Shown here one piece after another: positions 34,904 to 44,269 of a stretch of 64,000 nucleotides of DNA (position 1 is its first letter; each line of letters opens with the position of its first letter). Both the position numbers and the translations under genes were made by a program. The stretch is taken from assembly GCA_036961355.1 (NCBI GenBank), contig JBALVL010000007.1:67957-131956 (forward strand). Direction: 5' to 3'. The notes beneath the pieces are model-generated. The model saw only the letters and a list, made by a program, of their open reading frames with translations, did no database searches and had not been told where the DNA came from. The DNA is from Motiliproteus sp036961355 (GTDB lineage: Bacteria; Pseudomonadota; Gammaproteobacteria; Pseudomonadales; Balneatricaceae).

Positions 34904-36838
34904 ATGAACTCTCTCCCTGTCATTATCGGTATGGGTGGCGTTAACGCCGCAGGTCGCACATCAGGTCACCACGGCTATCGACGGATGGTGCTCGACAGTC
35001 TTGATGACGATCAGCGTCAACAAACGCTGATATCACTCGCAGTGATGATGGGGCTGGTTAGCTATCAGATCCAAGACGACGATCAGAGCGGAGGTTATCG
35101 GGATGCGGCAGGCGAGCCGTTTGATATTGCCGAATTAGAGGCGCGATTCGGAGATAGCATTCGCAGTGCTTCGCTGGTGCGCAAGATCGGTAAAGCGCAT
35201 TTTGATCCCGACGCGACCCCATGGCAGAGCAAATTAACCCTCAAGCCCGGTGCTGAGCCGGTTCGGTTCCATTTGAAGGTGCGTGAGTTACCGCAGCCTC
35301 TGCCTGATGGCTGGACCGTTACCCCTTTGGCTGATGACAGTAAAGTGGTACAGGTTACGGTGGAGCAGAGTACCGAGATGCTGGCGCATGGGCTGCGTGA
35401 ATTTCCGATCAAGGCGGCGGGTGGTTTACCCGAAGGTTTTGCGCCAGGGGATCTCTACAACTCGCGTTTTCAACCGCGTGGTCTGCATCTGACAGTGTTT
35501 GGTGCTTCTGATGCACTGGCGTCAATGGGGATTGAATGGGAGCAGATCCGCCAGCAGATCCGCCCGGACCAGGTCGGCGTCTATTCAGGCAGTGGTTTTG
35601 GTCAACTGGAACCGTTGGGTCTGGGTGGCATGCTACAGGGGCGTTTGCAGGGTGAACGGGTCTCCTCCAAGCAGTTGCCGATGGGGATTAATTCTATGCC
35701 GACCGATTTTCTTAGCGCTTATGTGCTGGGTAGTGTCGGTAGCGCTAACACCTCAACCGGCGCTTGTGCATCATTTTTGTACAACTTGCGACAGGCCGTC
35801 GATGACATTAAGTCGGGCAAAATTCGCTGTGCGTTGGTGGGTAACGCTGAAGCACCGATCAACCCGTGGATTATGGATGGTTTTGGCACCATGGGTGCGT
35901 TGGCTAACGATGACAACCTGCGAAAGTTAGACGGTCTAAGCGCGGATCAAACCCCGGACTATAGACGCTGCAGTCGACCGTTCGGCGAAAACTGCGGCTT
36001 TACCATCGGTGAGTCGGCTCAGTACTTCGTCTTGTGTGATGATGCATTAGCGCTTGAACTCGGCGCTGAAGTTTTCGGTTCGGTTAGCGATGTGTTTGTA
36101 AATGCCGATGGTTTCAAGAAATCGATCACCGCGCCGGGGGTGGGTAACTACCTGACGATGGCCAAAGCGGCCGCCGCTGCCGAGTCGATCGTGGGTCGTG
36201 AAGCCCTCCAGCAGGGTAGCTTTGTGTTGGCGCATGGCTCCAGTACACCGCAAAACCGCACTACCGAATCGCGCATCTTCGATAAGGTGGCTCAAGCGTT
36301 TGAGATTACCGATTGGCCGGTTTCGGCTGTTAAAGCTTATGTCGGTCACACCATCTCTCCGGCCAGCGGCGATCAGATGGCGGTCGCATTAGGCGTGTTT
36401 GAACATGGCATCCTGCCCGGAATTAAAACCATCGATAAGGTTGCCGATGATGTGTACCAGCAGCGCCTCAATATCCCTGTTGAAGACTTGCCGTTAGAAC
36501 GCCACAAGCTGGCGGTGGCGATTCTAAACTCCAAAGGTTTCGGCGGTAACAATGCCAGTGCCTGCGTGCTGGCTCCGTCAATTACCCGGCAGATGTTGCT
36601 CAAACGACATGGTTTGGCGGCTTACGAGCAGTATCAGCTTAAGCTAGAGCAAACTAGGCAAGCCGCTAGTGAATACGATCAACAGGCGTGCCGCGGTCAG
36701 TACCGAGTTCGGTATCATTTCGGTGAAGGGTTGATCGATGAGGATCAGCTGTCACTGGACAGCGAGCAGTTGAACGTCCCCGGTTTCGACCAGAGTGTGC
36801 AGCTCAAACGTGATAACCCGTTCGACGATATGGTTTAA
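34904..36838 (+). CDS. fabY: FabY-type beta-ketoacyl-ACP synthase
   Basis: Thiolase-fold condensing enzyme of 644 residues resembling Pseudomonas aeruginosa FabY (PA5174), which starts fatty-acid synthesis from acetyl-CoA and malonyl-ACP in place of FabH. The N-terminus MNSLPVIIGMGGVNAAGR, the KQLPMGINSMPTDF block, catalytic Cys in STGACASFLYN, His in LAHGSSTPQNR and His in YVGHTISPASGDQ are all present. KGFGGNNASACVL is near the end. I chose ATG 34904; an in-frame upstream start at 34853 would add 17 atypical residues. Confidence 0.93.
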   Translation: MNSLPVIIGMGGVNAAGRTSGHHGYRRMVLDSLDDDQRQQTLISLAVMMGLVSYQIQDDDQSGGYRDAAGEPFDIAELEARFGDSIRSASLVRKIGKAHFDPDATPWQSKLTLKPGAEPVRFHLKVRELPQPLPDGWTVTPLADDSKVVQVTVEQSTEMLAHGLREFPIKAAGGLPEGFAPGDLYNSRFQPRGLHLTVFGASDALASMGIEWEQIRQQIRPDQVGVYSGSGFGQLEPLGLGGMLQGRLQGERVSSKQLPMGINSMPTDFLSAYVLGSVGSANTSTGACASFLYNLRQAVDDIKSGKIRCALVGNAEAPINPWIMDGFGTMGALANDDNLRKLDGLSADQTPDYRRCSRPFGENCGFTIGESAQYFVLCDDALALELGAEVFGSVSDVFVNADGFKKSITAPGVGNYLTMAKAAAAAESIVGREALQQGSFVLAHGSSTPQNRTTESRIFDKVAQAFEITDWPVSAVKAYVGHTISPASGDQMAVALGVFEHGILPGIKTIDKVADDVYQQRLNIPVEDLPLERHKLAVAILNSKGFGGNNASACVLAPSITRQMLLKRHGLAAYEQYQLKLEQTRQAASEYDQQACRGQYRVRYHFGEGLIDEDQLSLDSEQLNVPGFDQSVQLKRDNPFDDMV

Positions 36839-36870
36839 CACGCTCAGATGACTCATATTTGGAGCTAACG

Positions 36871-36929
36871 GCTTAGATTCAGTGCTTAGATTCAGCGCTT
36901 AGACCTAGCGCTTAGACCTAGCGCTTAGG
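36871..36929. repeat. 13-bp tandem repeat, about 4.5 units
   Basis: Units GCTTAGATTCAGT, GCTTAGATTCAGC, GCTTAGACCTAGC, GCTTAGACCTAGC and a partial GCTTAGG run head to tail between the convergent fabY and fetB genes. The last partial unit supplies the fetB stop (TAA at 36925-36927 on the - strand). The units contain AGCGCT palindromes and could fold, but there is no T tract. Confidence 0.9.
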
Positions 36930-37704
36930 AGTCTGCTGAGTCATTGCCCGGGGGTTGTACCACCGTCATCGACTGCCGCGTCCAGTATAGAAACAACGCA
37001 GTAGAGATACCGGCCGAGCCGAAGATCATTGCCATCACCATGATCTGATAGCGGGCGGCGATAAAGGGTGACACACCGGACAGAATCTGACCGGTCATCA
37101 TCCCCGGCAACGACACCAACCCCACCGCAAACAGCGAATTCACCACCGGAATCATCGCCGCCTGGAACGCGGTCTGCTGTGCCTGCGCGGGGCTACTGCC
37201 ATGGTTGAGTTCAGAGAAGAGGCGCTCAGCCGCGAGGCTGATACTGTTCATCGAGTTGGCAAACACCATTCCGGCCAGCGGGATCAGGTAACGTGGTTCG
37301 AACCAAGGTTCGAGCTGCAGCACGCCCTGAGTGATTAATGCCAGTGTTGTCCCGCCGCCGATGCTGATTGCCAGCAGACTGGATAGGTACAGTGATCTAC
37401 GGCTGTGACGGGCGATGTTATGGCCATCGCCCCTGTTATTGCCGCTCTGTTCGATCGATCCCAGCGCGATCCAGCTCGACGCCAACACCATCACCAGTAA
37501 CACCGCCAGCACGATCAGGCTCGACTCGGCCTGGAAGATGTAGATCAGCACGTAGCCGATCAGTAGCAGTTGGGTCAGCATCCGGGCAAGACCATAGAGT
37601 GCTTTGCGATGGCCTAGTTGCAGGCGCCACATTAAGCCGACCACGACCAGAGCAGGGATCAACGCGATAAGCAGTTGCGGCAGCGGAATGGGTTCAAGGC
37701 TCAT
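36925..37704 (-). CDS. fetB: FetB-like ABC transporter permease (UPF0014)
   Basis: Polytopic permease resembling E. coli FetB, which with the ATPase FetA exports iron and improves peroxide resistance. Motifs include RKALYGLARMLTQLLLIGYV, VFANSMNSISLAAERLFSEL, ALIPVVNSL-like AAMIPVVNSLFAVGLVSLPG and MTGQILSGVSPFIAARYQIM, the last being the family signature. About seven transmembrane segments. I chose ATG 37704 (259 residues); a TTG at 37758 would add 18 residues. No fetA ATPase gene is adjacent on either side, so the partner must be elsewhere. Confidence 0.88.
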   Translation of the reverse strand: MSLEPIPLPQLLIALIPALVVVGLMWRLQLGHRKALYGLARMLTQLLLIGYVLIYIFQAESSLIVLAVLLVMVLASSWIALGSIEQSGNNRGDGHNIARHSRRSLYLSSLLAISIGGGTTLALITQGVLQLEPWFEPRYLIPLAGMVFANSMNSISLAAERLFSELNHGSSPAQAQQTAFQAAMIPVVNSLFAVGLVSLPGMMTGQILSGVSPFIAARYQIMVMAMIFGSAGISTALFLYWTRQSMTVVQPPGNDSADS

Positions 37705-37811
37705 GATCGGTGCGCTCGGGATGGCAGATAAGGAGGCTAAGGGCAACGTGCTGATCAAGCTATCGGGCTAAGTATATGATCAGACTGTTGCTTGGCGAAG
37801 AGATCGCAAGC

Positions 37812-37840
37812 AAAAAAAAAGGACTCTATCGAGTCCTTTT
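37812..37840 (-). terminator. Terminator downstream of proS (possibly bidirectional)
   Basis: A perfect 10-bp stem (AAAAGGACTC / GAGTCCTTTT) with a four-base loop. Read on the - strand it ends in nine T residues (complement of the A run at 37812-37820), 25 bases after the proS stop. It separates proS from fetB. Confidence 0.92.
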
Positions 37841-37864
37841 CTGTTTGCCTGTCAGTAGCGGTAC

Positions 37865-39583
37865 TCAGCCAAGGATTTTGTCTTTGAGCAATGTCAGCAC
37901 GTCATCGGCGGCGATATCCTGACGATCGGCGTCGGTGCGACCTTTGTATTCCAGTGTGCCGTTCTTCAGGCCACGATCGCTGATCACCACGCGGTGCGGG
38001 ATGCCGATCAGTTCCATATCGGCAAATTTCACCCCTGGGCGCTCTTTTCGATCATCCATCAGCACGTCGATGCCGGCGGCTTTCAGTTCGCTGTAGAGGC
38101 GTTCGGTAGTTTCACTAACCGCTTCGAACTTTTCCGGATTCATCGGTACCAGTGCGACCTGGAATGGCGCGATGGCGTTAGGCCAGATGATGCCCGAGTC
38201 GTCGTTGTTCTGCTCAATCGCCGCAGCGATCACGCGGGTGATGCCGATGCCGTAACAGCCCATCGACATAACTACCGCTTTACCGTTTTCGTTCAGCACC
38301 TTGGCTTGCATCGCCTCGGAGTACTTAGTACCGAGCTGGAAGATGTGGCCAACCTCGATACCACGCTTGATCACCAGTTTGCCCTGGCCGTCGGGGCTGG
38401 GGTCACCTTCTACGATGTTGCGCAGGTCGGCAATGATTGGCTCGGCGCAATCGCGGCCCCAGTTGATGTTGAAGTAGTGCTTATCGTCGATGTTGGCACC
38501 GGCACCGAAATCGGCCATTTTGGCGACGGTGCGGTCGGCGATAACCGGTAGGCTCAGGTTAACAGGACCCAGTGAGCCGGGACCGGCACCGACAGCATTG
38601 TTGATTTCGTCTTCGGTAGCCATCCGCAGAGGCTCGGCTACCTGCGGCAGGTTTTCCGCCTTGATCTCGTTCAGCTCGTGGTCACCACGGACCAGCAGCG
38701 CGATGAAGTCAGCGTCGATTTCGTCGGAGGCGGCGACGATCAGGGTCTTGATGGTCTTCTCAATCGGTAGTTTGTAGCCTTCAACCAACGCTGCGATAGT
38801 TTTGGTATCGGGGGTGTCGACCAGGGTCATCTCAGCAGCAGCTGCAGGGCGTTCACCTTCAGGAGCCAGGGCCTCTGCTTTCTCAATGTTAGCGGCGAAA
38901 TCGGAACTGTCGCTGAACGCGATAGCGTCTTCGCCAGAGTCGGCCAGTACGTGGAATTCGTGCGAGCCGTCACCGCCGATACTGCCTGAATCGGCTTGAA
39001 CTGGCCGGAAGTTTAACCCCAGTCGTTCGAAAATCCGGGTGTATGCCGCGTGCATCTCCTCGTAGGTCTGCTGCAGCGATTCTTGGTTGACGTGGAACGA
39101 GTAGGCGTCTTTCATGATGAACTCGCGTGAGCGCATAACACCAAAACGGGGACGAATCTCGTCACGGAACTTGGTCTGCACCTGATAGAAATTGGCCGGT
39201 AGCTGCTTGTAGCTACTCAACTCGTTGCGAATCAGGTCGGTGATCACCTCTTCGTGAGTTGGGCCAACGCAGAACTGGCGATTGTGACGGTCGGTCAGCC
39301 GGAGGAGTTCAGGGCCATACTGCTCCCAGCGTCCCGATTCCTGCCACAGCTCGGCTGGCTGAATCGCTGGCATCAGCACCTCCTGACTACCGGCACTCTC
39401 CATCTCCTCACGCACGATCCGCTCGACTTTGCGCAGCGTCCGTAATCCCATCGGCAACCAGGTGTATAGACCTGAGGCGATCTTGCGGATCATTCCCGCG
39501 CGTAGCATCAGCTGATGGCTAACCACCTGAGCATCGGATGGAGTTTCTTTAAGGGTGGCAATCAGAAATTTGCTGGCGCGCAT
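37865..39583 (-). CDS. proS: Prolyl-tRNA synthetase ProS
   Basis: Class II aminoacyl-tRNA synthetase of the bacterial type, 572 residues. Motif 1 region is LMLRAGMIRKIASGLYTWLP, motif 2 FRDEIRPRFGVMRSREFIMK near residue 140 and motif 3 CYGIGITRVIAAAIE near residue 445. Between motifs 2 and 3 is the YbaK-like editing insertion (about residues 230-390) that hydrolyses Ala-tRNA(Pro). The C-terminal anticodon-binding domain includes LMDDRKERPGVKFADMELIG. Normal length and layout. Confidence 0.97.
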   Translation of the reverse strand: MRASKFLIATLKETPSDAQVVSHQLMLRAGMIRKIASGLYTWLPMGLRTLRKVERIVREEMESAGSQEVLMPAIQPAELWQESGRWEQYGPELLRLTDRHNRQFCVGPTHEEVITDLIRNELSSYKQLPANFYQVQTKFRDEIRPRFGVMRSREFIMKDAYSFHVNQESLQQTYEEMHAAYTRIFERLGLNFRPVQADSGSIGGDGSHEFHVLADSGEDAIAFSDSSDFAANIEKAEALAPEGERPAAAAEMTLVDTPDTKTIAALVEGYKLPIEKTIKTLIVAASDEIDADFIALLVRGDHELNEIKAENLPQVAEPLRMATEDEINNAVGAGPGSLGPVNLSLPVIADRTVAKMADFGAGANIDDKHYFNINWGRDCAEPIIADLRNIVEGDPSPDGQGKLVIKRGIEVGHIFQLGTKYSEAMQAKVLNENGKAVVMSMGCYGIGITRVIAAAIEQNNDDSGIIWPNAIAPFQVALVPMNPEKFEAVSETTERLYSELKAAGIDVLMDDRKERPGVKFADMELIGIPHRVVISDRGLKNGTLEYKGRTDADRQDIAADDVLTLLKDKILG

Positions 39584-39752
39584 GGTGTGGGCTCTTTATC
39601 GGGCAATGGGCTGTAGCTGGGTCGGTGAAGCAGAGTCTTGGATCCATAAACTACAGACAAACGAAGCGGCATATTTTACGGAGCTGGCAGGTGGGTAACA
39701 AGGGTTAGCGTCGATGATTGATGGTTAATCGTCGGGTTAATGGCAGCGGAAA

Positions 39753-40238
39753 TCAGTCGTCAAGGGCCTGTGCCAGCTGTTCCAACTGCTCTTCATCAAA
39801 TACACGGATACCGTTTTGCACTAACAGGGCTGCGGTAACGCCGATGGCATCGTCGCTAAGCTGGCCGCTGAAACTACCATCATAACCATTGCGGCTACCG
39901 CAGGATGGGCTGCGGGCTTTGAGCAGAGCAAAGTGGATTTGATGCTGCTGGCACTGTGCCAGCGCAGCCTTAGCGCCAGCGATGAACGCTGCCGACACAT
40001 CGCTGCCGTCACCGCACCGCACTTCGGCTTGCTGCAGTAGTACGAGATCCCCGCGGCCTTGTTCCACTTCGGCAGCGGGGCGTGGGCAAGGTAGACCGCC
40101 AGCCAGCTCAGGGCAGATCGGAATGAGTCGTTGTTGCTGTTGCCAGCGCTGTAGCAGCGGGTGATGCAATGCCTTGCCTTGTCCGTCATAACGCACAGGG
40201 TCACCCAGCAGGCAGCGACTGATCAGTATTTTTTCCAT
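39753..40238 (-). CDS. DUF523 family protein (TudS-like desulfurase)
   Basis: A 161-residue protein with the three conserved cysteine motifs of DUF523: SRCLLG near residue 9, CPELAGG near residue 43 and KARSPSCGSRNGYDG near residue 110. A characterised member, TudS, carries a 4Fe-4S cluster held by three cysteines and removes sulfur from thiouracil. The same fold and cluster are probable here, but the natural substrate is unknown. It is upstream of proS on the same strand, 169 bp away, without an obvious functional link. Confidence 0.85.
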   Translation of the reverse strand: MEKILISRCLLGDPVRYDGQGKALHHPLLQRWQQQQRLIPICPELAGGLPCPRPAAEVEQGRGDLVLLQQAEVRCGDGSDVSAAFIAGAKAALAQCQQHQIHFALLKARSPSCGSRNGYDGSFSGQLSDDAIGVTAALLVQNGIRVFDEEQLEQLAQALDD

Positions 40239-40360
40239 AAGCTAGCTGATGGCCTCGTTGGTGTTAGCTTGTGCCGGTATATACTGGCTACCATAATCTG
40301 TACAGCGCTCACCTGAGCACTTGATACAGTCAATTCCACGCTAACAGGGATGTGCTAACG

Positions 40361-41428
40361 ATGCGAGCGGTTCAGTTTTTAACACTAAGCAACAGCAGAC
40401 TGTGGTGCCTGGCGTTGCTGACTTTGATCATGACAGGTTGTGCCCAGCCACTGAAACCGCAGCAACGGGATGATCCGCTGATTGGGCAGATCGTCGATGG
40501 ACATAGCCGCGAAGTGATTACGTTTGGTCAACTGATTGAGCGTGCAGCGAGCTCCGATGTGGTTTATTTGGCTGAGCGTCACGACAACACTGAGCACCAT
40601 CAGAATCAACTGACCATCCTAGCCGCATTGATTGAGCAAGGGCGAAAGCCGGTGGTAGGGTTTGAATTTTTTGATATCGGCCAAACCAGTTATCTAATGC
40701 AGTACGTCGATGCTAAACCTTCGTCGATGTCATTCAACAGCGGGGCGAAAAGCCTTTCAGCGGAAGATCGGCTGCGGCGGCAACTGGGTTGGACTCAACG
40801 CTCGGATCAGGACTGGAACTACTATTTTCAACTGATCGAACTGGCCCGCATTCATCAACTACCAGTGTTTGGCAGCGATCTCCCCGCCAGTCTGCGACTA
40901 CGATTGAGTCGAAACGGACCGCAGCAATTAACCGCAGTTGAGCGGCAACAGTTGTCGTTAAAACCGTTGTCCGAAGACGATTACAAGCGGTTTATGGTTG
41001 AGCGCTTTACCGATGCCCATTGCGGTTGGAGTAGTGAGCCGCTGATGGAACAGCTATATCGCACTTGGTATGAGCGGAATTATCGTATGGCGGCGTCGGT
41101 GGTCGCGATGGCGATTGCCGAACCTACCGGCGAGGTGGGCGCAGTTGCAACGGATCCTCAGGTCGCAGGCCCTGTAGTGCTGATTCTTGGCGCAGGGCAC
41201 AGTGAATATAACCGGGCCGTGGTAGAACAGGTTGCCGAGATGGCGCCGCAGTTGAAGCAGCTTAATATTGGCTTGCAGGAGATCGCTATTGAGGCGCAGC
41301 CGTTAGCGGAGTACATCGAGGGGGGGAGTGTTGTTGAGCAGAGTTTTGCACCACGGCACGATCTGTTCTGGTTTAGCCAACGGCAGAACTATCTTGATCA
41401 CTGTGCCGAGCTGATGAAAGCCAACTAA
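40361..41428 (+). CDS. ChaN-family (haem-binding uptake Tiki-like) lipoprotein
   Basis: A lipoprotein of 355 residues. The signal peptide core LWCLALLTLIM precedes the lipobox LIMTGC, so Cys near residue 27 is probably acylated. The ChaN domain shows VVYLAERHDNTEHHQNQL, where Glu and His residues are conserved, PVVGFEFFDIGQ and LILGAGHSEYNR. Campylobacter ChaN binds haem, while related Tiki-fold proteins are proteases, so function is open. I chose ATG 40361, ten bases after ACAGGGA, over GTG 40352. It is divergent from the DUF523 gene. Confidence 0.85.
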   Translation: MRAVQFLTLSNSRLWCLALLTLIMTGCAQPLKPQQRDDPLIGQIVDGHSREVITFGQLIERAASSDVVYLAERHDNTEHHQNQLTILAALIEQGRKPVVGFEFFDIGQTSYLMQYVDAKPSSMSFNSGAKSLSAEDRLRRQLGWTQRSDQDWNYYFQLIELARIHQLPVFGSDLPASLRLRLSRNGPQQLTAVERQQLSLKPLSEDDYKRFMVERFTDAHCGWSSEPLMEQLYRTWYERNYRMAASVVAMAIAEPTGEVGAVATDPQVAGPVVLILGAGHSEYNRAVVEQVAEMAPQLKQLNIGLQEIAIEAQPLAEYIEGGSVVEQSFAPRHDLFWFSQRQNYLDHCAELMKAN

Positions 41429-41481
41429 GCAGCATATGTATACGTATTTGTGATCGGGACCGCTATTTGTGTTTCACCCTG

Positions 41482-42507
41482 TCAGGGGGTTAGCTCACCA
41501 CAGAGGTCGAGCTGCATCTGGGCGCGTACCCAATCGCTGTTTTGTTGGTTGATTTGCTGCTGCGCAAGCAGGTGTTGAAGTTTGGTGAAAGCCGCCTCTA
41601 AGGTCATATCAAAACCGCTGATAACTCCCGTTTTTGCAAGCGACGATCCGGTTGCGTAGCTGCTCAGGTCGACCCGTCCGTGTAAACATTGCGACAGGTT
41701 GACGATCACCACTCCTTGCGAGTTAGCTTTTTCAAGCCGTTTCAAAAAGGCAGGGTCGCGATCGGGCGCATTGCCGACCCCATAAGATTGCAGAATAAGC
41801 CCATCGATCGGCTGTTTTAACATGTTGTCGATAAATTCGGCATCAATCCCGGGAAATAGGCGCAACGGTACGATGCGGTGCTGGCCGTAGACGGGCAGTT
41901 CAAAGCGCTGTCTGCTCGCTGGAGGGCGGATCGCATCCTCGTCGATTTCGATATGGATGCCAACTTGGCCGAGCCAGGGGTAGTTGGGGCTGTCGAATGC
42001 ATCGAAACCCGTGGCCTTAACCTTGGTGGCGCGGTTACCGCGGAGCAAACGGCCGTTAAAGTAGAGGCACACCTCCTGAATCGGATGATGGCGTGCGAGC
42101 ACCAGGGCGGTAATCAGGTTGTCCTGAGCATCGTTGCGCAGCTCACTGAGCGGGATCTGTGAACCGGTAACGATAACCGGCTTGGTCAGATCTTGCAGCA
42201 TGAACGACAGTGCCGAGGTGGTGTACGCCAGCGTGTCGGTACCGTGCAGGATAATGAAACCGTCGTATTGATCGTAATTAGCCCGAATGCGCTCGGCGAT
42301 GATTTGCCAGTCCTGCGGGATCGCATTGGTGCTGTCGAGCAGTAGATCGAGCTCTTCAAGCACGTAGTCGGGCATGTTCGCCGACAGATGAACGGGCATT
42401 TTCTGAGCGATCAGCTCGGCGAGCCCGGGCATCGGCACATAACCTTGTGGCGATTGCTGCATGCCGATCGTGCCGCCGGTGTAGAGGATGTAGATCCGCT
42501 TGTTCAT
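41482..42507 (-). CDS. ansA: Type I (cytoplasmic) L-asparaginase AnsA
   Basis: Hydrolyses asparagine to aspartate and ammonia. The N-terminus YILYTGGTIGMQQSPQGYVP contains the nucleophilic Thr of the TGGTI motif, and ILHGTDTLAYTTSALSFML near residue 88 contains the second catalytic Thr-Asp pair. No signal peptide is seen, which fits the low-affinity cytoplasmic enzyme. Length of 341 residues matches E. coli AnsA. Convergent with the ChaN-like gene and divergent from the HTH gene at 42659. Confidence 0.94.
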   Translation of the reverse strand: MNKRIYILYTGGTIGMQQSPQGYVPMPGLAELIAQKMPVHLSANMPDYVLEELDLLLDSTNAIPQDWQIIAERIRANYDQYDGFIILHGTDTLAYTTSALSFMLQDLTKPVIVTGSQIPLSELRNDAQDNLITALVLARHHPIQEVCLYFNGRLLRGNRATKVKATGFDAFDSPNYPWLGQVGIHIEIDEDAIRPPASRQRFELPVYGQHRIVPLRLFPGIDAEFIDNMLKQPIDGLILQSYGVGNAPDRDPAFLKRLEKANSQGVVIVNLSQCLHGRVDLSSYATGSSLAKTGVISGFDMTLEAAFTKLQHLLAQQQINQQNSDWVRAQMQLDLCGELTP

Positions 42508-42658
42508 CGTGTAGGGTCACTTCGTGGGCTGGCTGACAAAACAATATCCCAGAGCATTTGTCGGGTAACAATTACGCTAGCTGTTACGCTAAGGCGCTAT
42601 TTGATGCTACTCTGGCTCCATCCTGAGTCTTTTCTTTGTTGTCGGAGTGTCTGCCTAG

Positions 42659-43471
42659 ATGGGTGATAATTTTGTTAAGAATCTGCGTTTGTTATGCGGT
42701 TACTATAAATCGATTGCAGAAGTGTGTCGTCGGATTCCGATTAATCGCTCGCAATTTAACAAGTATCTGAACGGTACTAGCACGCCGTCGAAGTACATCC
42801 TGCGCAGCATCTGTGATTTTTTTGGCGTCGAAGAGTACGAGATCTACCTCCCGCATAACCAGTTTGCTCAGATCATACAGGTACGGCCTAAAACGCAGAA
42901 CCCTTCGCAGCAGCGAGCCTTCACTCGCCATATCGAACAGCTCCAGGATCAGGGGAATAGTCGGTTCGATCCCTATCTGGGTTATTACTTCGAAATCTAC
43001 TACTCGATGGCCTTTCCCGGGAAGTTGTTGCGTAACTTGGTCCAGATTAGTCGGGTTCAGGGGGAGGTGGTTTACCGTCGCATCGAACGCATTAAACCGG
43101 ATGATGGTAGCAGTACGTTCCATGCACGTTACCTGGGTTGTGCTTTTTTTCTCAGCGAACGGATTTTTTTGGTCGATTACGAATCTTTGACCGGTAATGA
43201 GTTAACCCAAACTATTTTGTACCCCACCTATAAAAGTCGGGTCAGTCGGTTGTCAGGATTGCGCTTAGGCGTTTCTAACAGTGCTCGACGAGACCCAGCC
43301 TGTGTCCGGGTGGCCTACGATTACCTGGGCTCACAAGTTGATCTGCGCAAAGCGCTACGCATGTGTGGCCTGTTTGATGATCAGTCCCCGCAATTTGATA
43401 GCAGTTTGTTGGCATTGATCGATAACTACCCGAAGAATGAAGAGAACCTTTTTCTGGCGGCAACGGTCTGA
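42659..43471 (+). CDS. Helix-turn-helix protein of unknown role
   Basis: A 270-residue protein. The first 65 residues look like a Cro/CI-type HTH: SIAEVCRRIPINRSQFNKYL as recognition region, then NGTSTPSKYILRSICDFFGV. The remaining 200 residues show no domain I recognise but are rich in aromatic and basic residues (RFDPYLGYYFEIYYSM, VVYRRIERIKPDDG, ARYLGCAFFLSERIFLVDYE), suggesting a folded sensory domain. It is divergent from ansA by 151 bp and may regulate it. That is inference from position. Confidence 0.75.
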   Translation: MGDNFVKNLRLLCGYYKSIAEVCRRIPINRSQFNKYLNGTSTPSKYILRSICDFFGVEEYEIYLPHNQFAQIIQVRPKTQNPSQQRAFTRHIEQLQDQGNSRFDPYLGYYFEIYYSMAFPGKLLRNLVQISRVQGEVVYRRIERIKPDDGSSTFHARYLGCAFFLSERIFLVDYESLTGNELTQTILYPTYKSRVSRLSGLRLGVSNSARRDPACVRVAYDYLGSQVDLRKALRMCGLFDDQSPQFDSSLLALIDNYPKNEENLFLAATV

Positions 43472-43674
43472 TCGTTAGAATCTATATCTTCTGATAATTT
43501 AATCGTGATTGTTCTGGTAATTTCCATTTTACTTATTAAAATCGCTGTTTTTAGATAATAATAAGGATGATCGTTTGGTTGTTGGTGGTGTTGGGTCACT
43601 ATCAGAATGTTACTTTGAGAGCCGTAACGTTATTGCAACAAGGTGAGTCATCTAATCGATGTTGGGAGCAGACA

Positions 43675-44169
43675 GTGGCAGGAAAAATAAGAAAACTGGA
43701 CCGGATAGACCGAAATATTCTGCGGCAGCTGCAAAACAACGGTCGGATGTCGTACGTTGATTTGGCTTCGGAAGTGGGGTTAAGCACAACGCCTTGTTTG
43801 GAGCGCGTTCGGCGACTCGAGAAAGATGGTGTCATCAAAGGCTATACCGCACTGCTGGACCCGCAACATCTTGAGGCCGGCCTGCTGGTGTTTGTCGAGA
43901 TCAGTCTGACCTACCGCTCGCCAACCATTTTTGAAGACTTCAAGCGCGAAGTGTTGAAGATCCCACAAGTGATGGAGTGCCACCTGGTCTCGGGTGAGTT
44001 CGATTACCTGATCAAGGCGCGTATTGGCGAGATGTCGGCCTATCGAGAGCTACTGGGTGAGCTGCTGATTACCCTGCCTAATGTCGATAAATCGCGTAGC
44101 TATATCGTTATGGAAGAGCTCAAAGAGACTTCGGCCATACGAGTACTGGATCAAAACTCAAACAGTTAG
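43675..44169 (+). CDS. lrp: Leucine-responsive regulatory protein Lrp
   Basis: Global feast/famine regulator of 164 residues, the same length as E. coli Lrp and similar throughout. KLDRIDRNILRQLQNNGRMS leads the HTH, GLSTTPCLERVRRLEKDGVI is its recognition helix, LLVFVEISL opens the RAM ligand domain, and ECHLVSGEFDYLIKA and MSAYRELLGELL are conserved effector-site segments. I chose GTG 43675 with GGGAG six bases upstream; an upstream in-frame ATG at 43567 would add 36 residues with no homologous look. Confidence 0.95.
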   Translation: MAGKIRKLDRIDRNILRQLQNNGRMSYVDLASEVGLSTTPCLERVRRLEKDGVIKGYTALLDPQHLEAGLLVFVEISLTYRSPTIFEDFKREVLKIPQVMECHLVSGEFDYLIKARIGEMSAYRELLGELLITLPNVDKSRSYIVMEELKETSAIRVLDQNSNS

Positions 44170-44269
44170 AAAATAGGGTCGAACTTCCCTGAGGAGTCCG
44201 GCATTGTTGCTGTAACAGCCAGCGTATCGGCGCGTCTATGCTAAGGAATCAGCAAGGTTGGAGGCCCTC

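Noticed and set aside
36871..36929. CRISPR or attachment-site array
   Set aside because: Units are directly abutting 13-mers with no spacers and no recombinase nearby; a simple tandem repeat.
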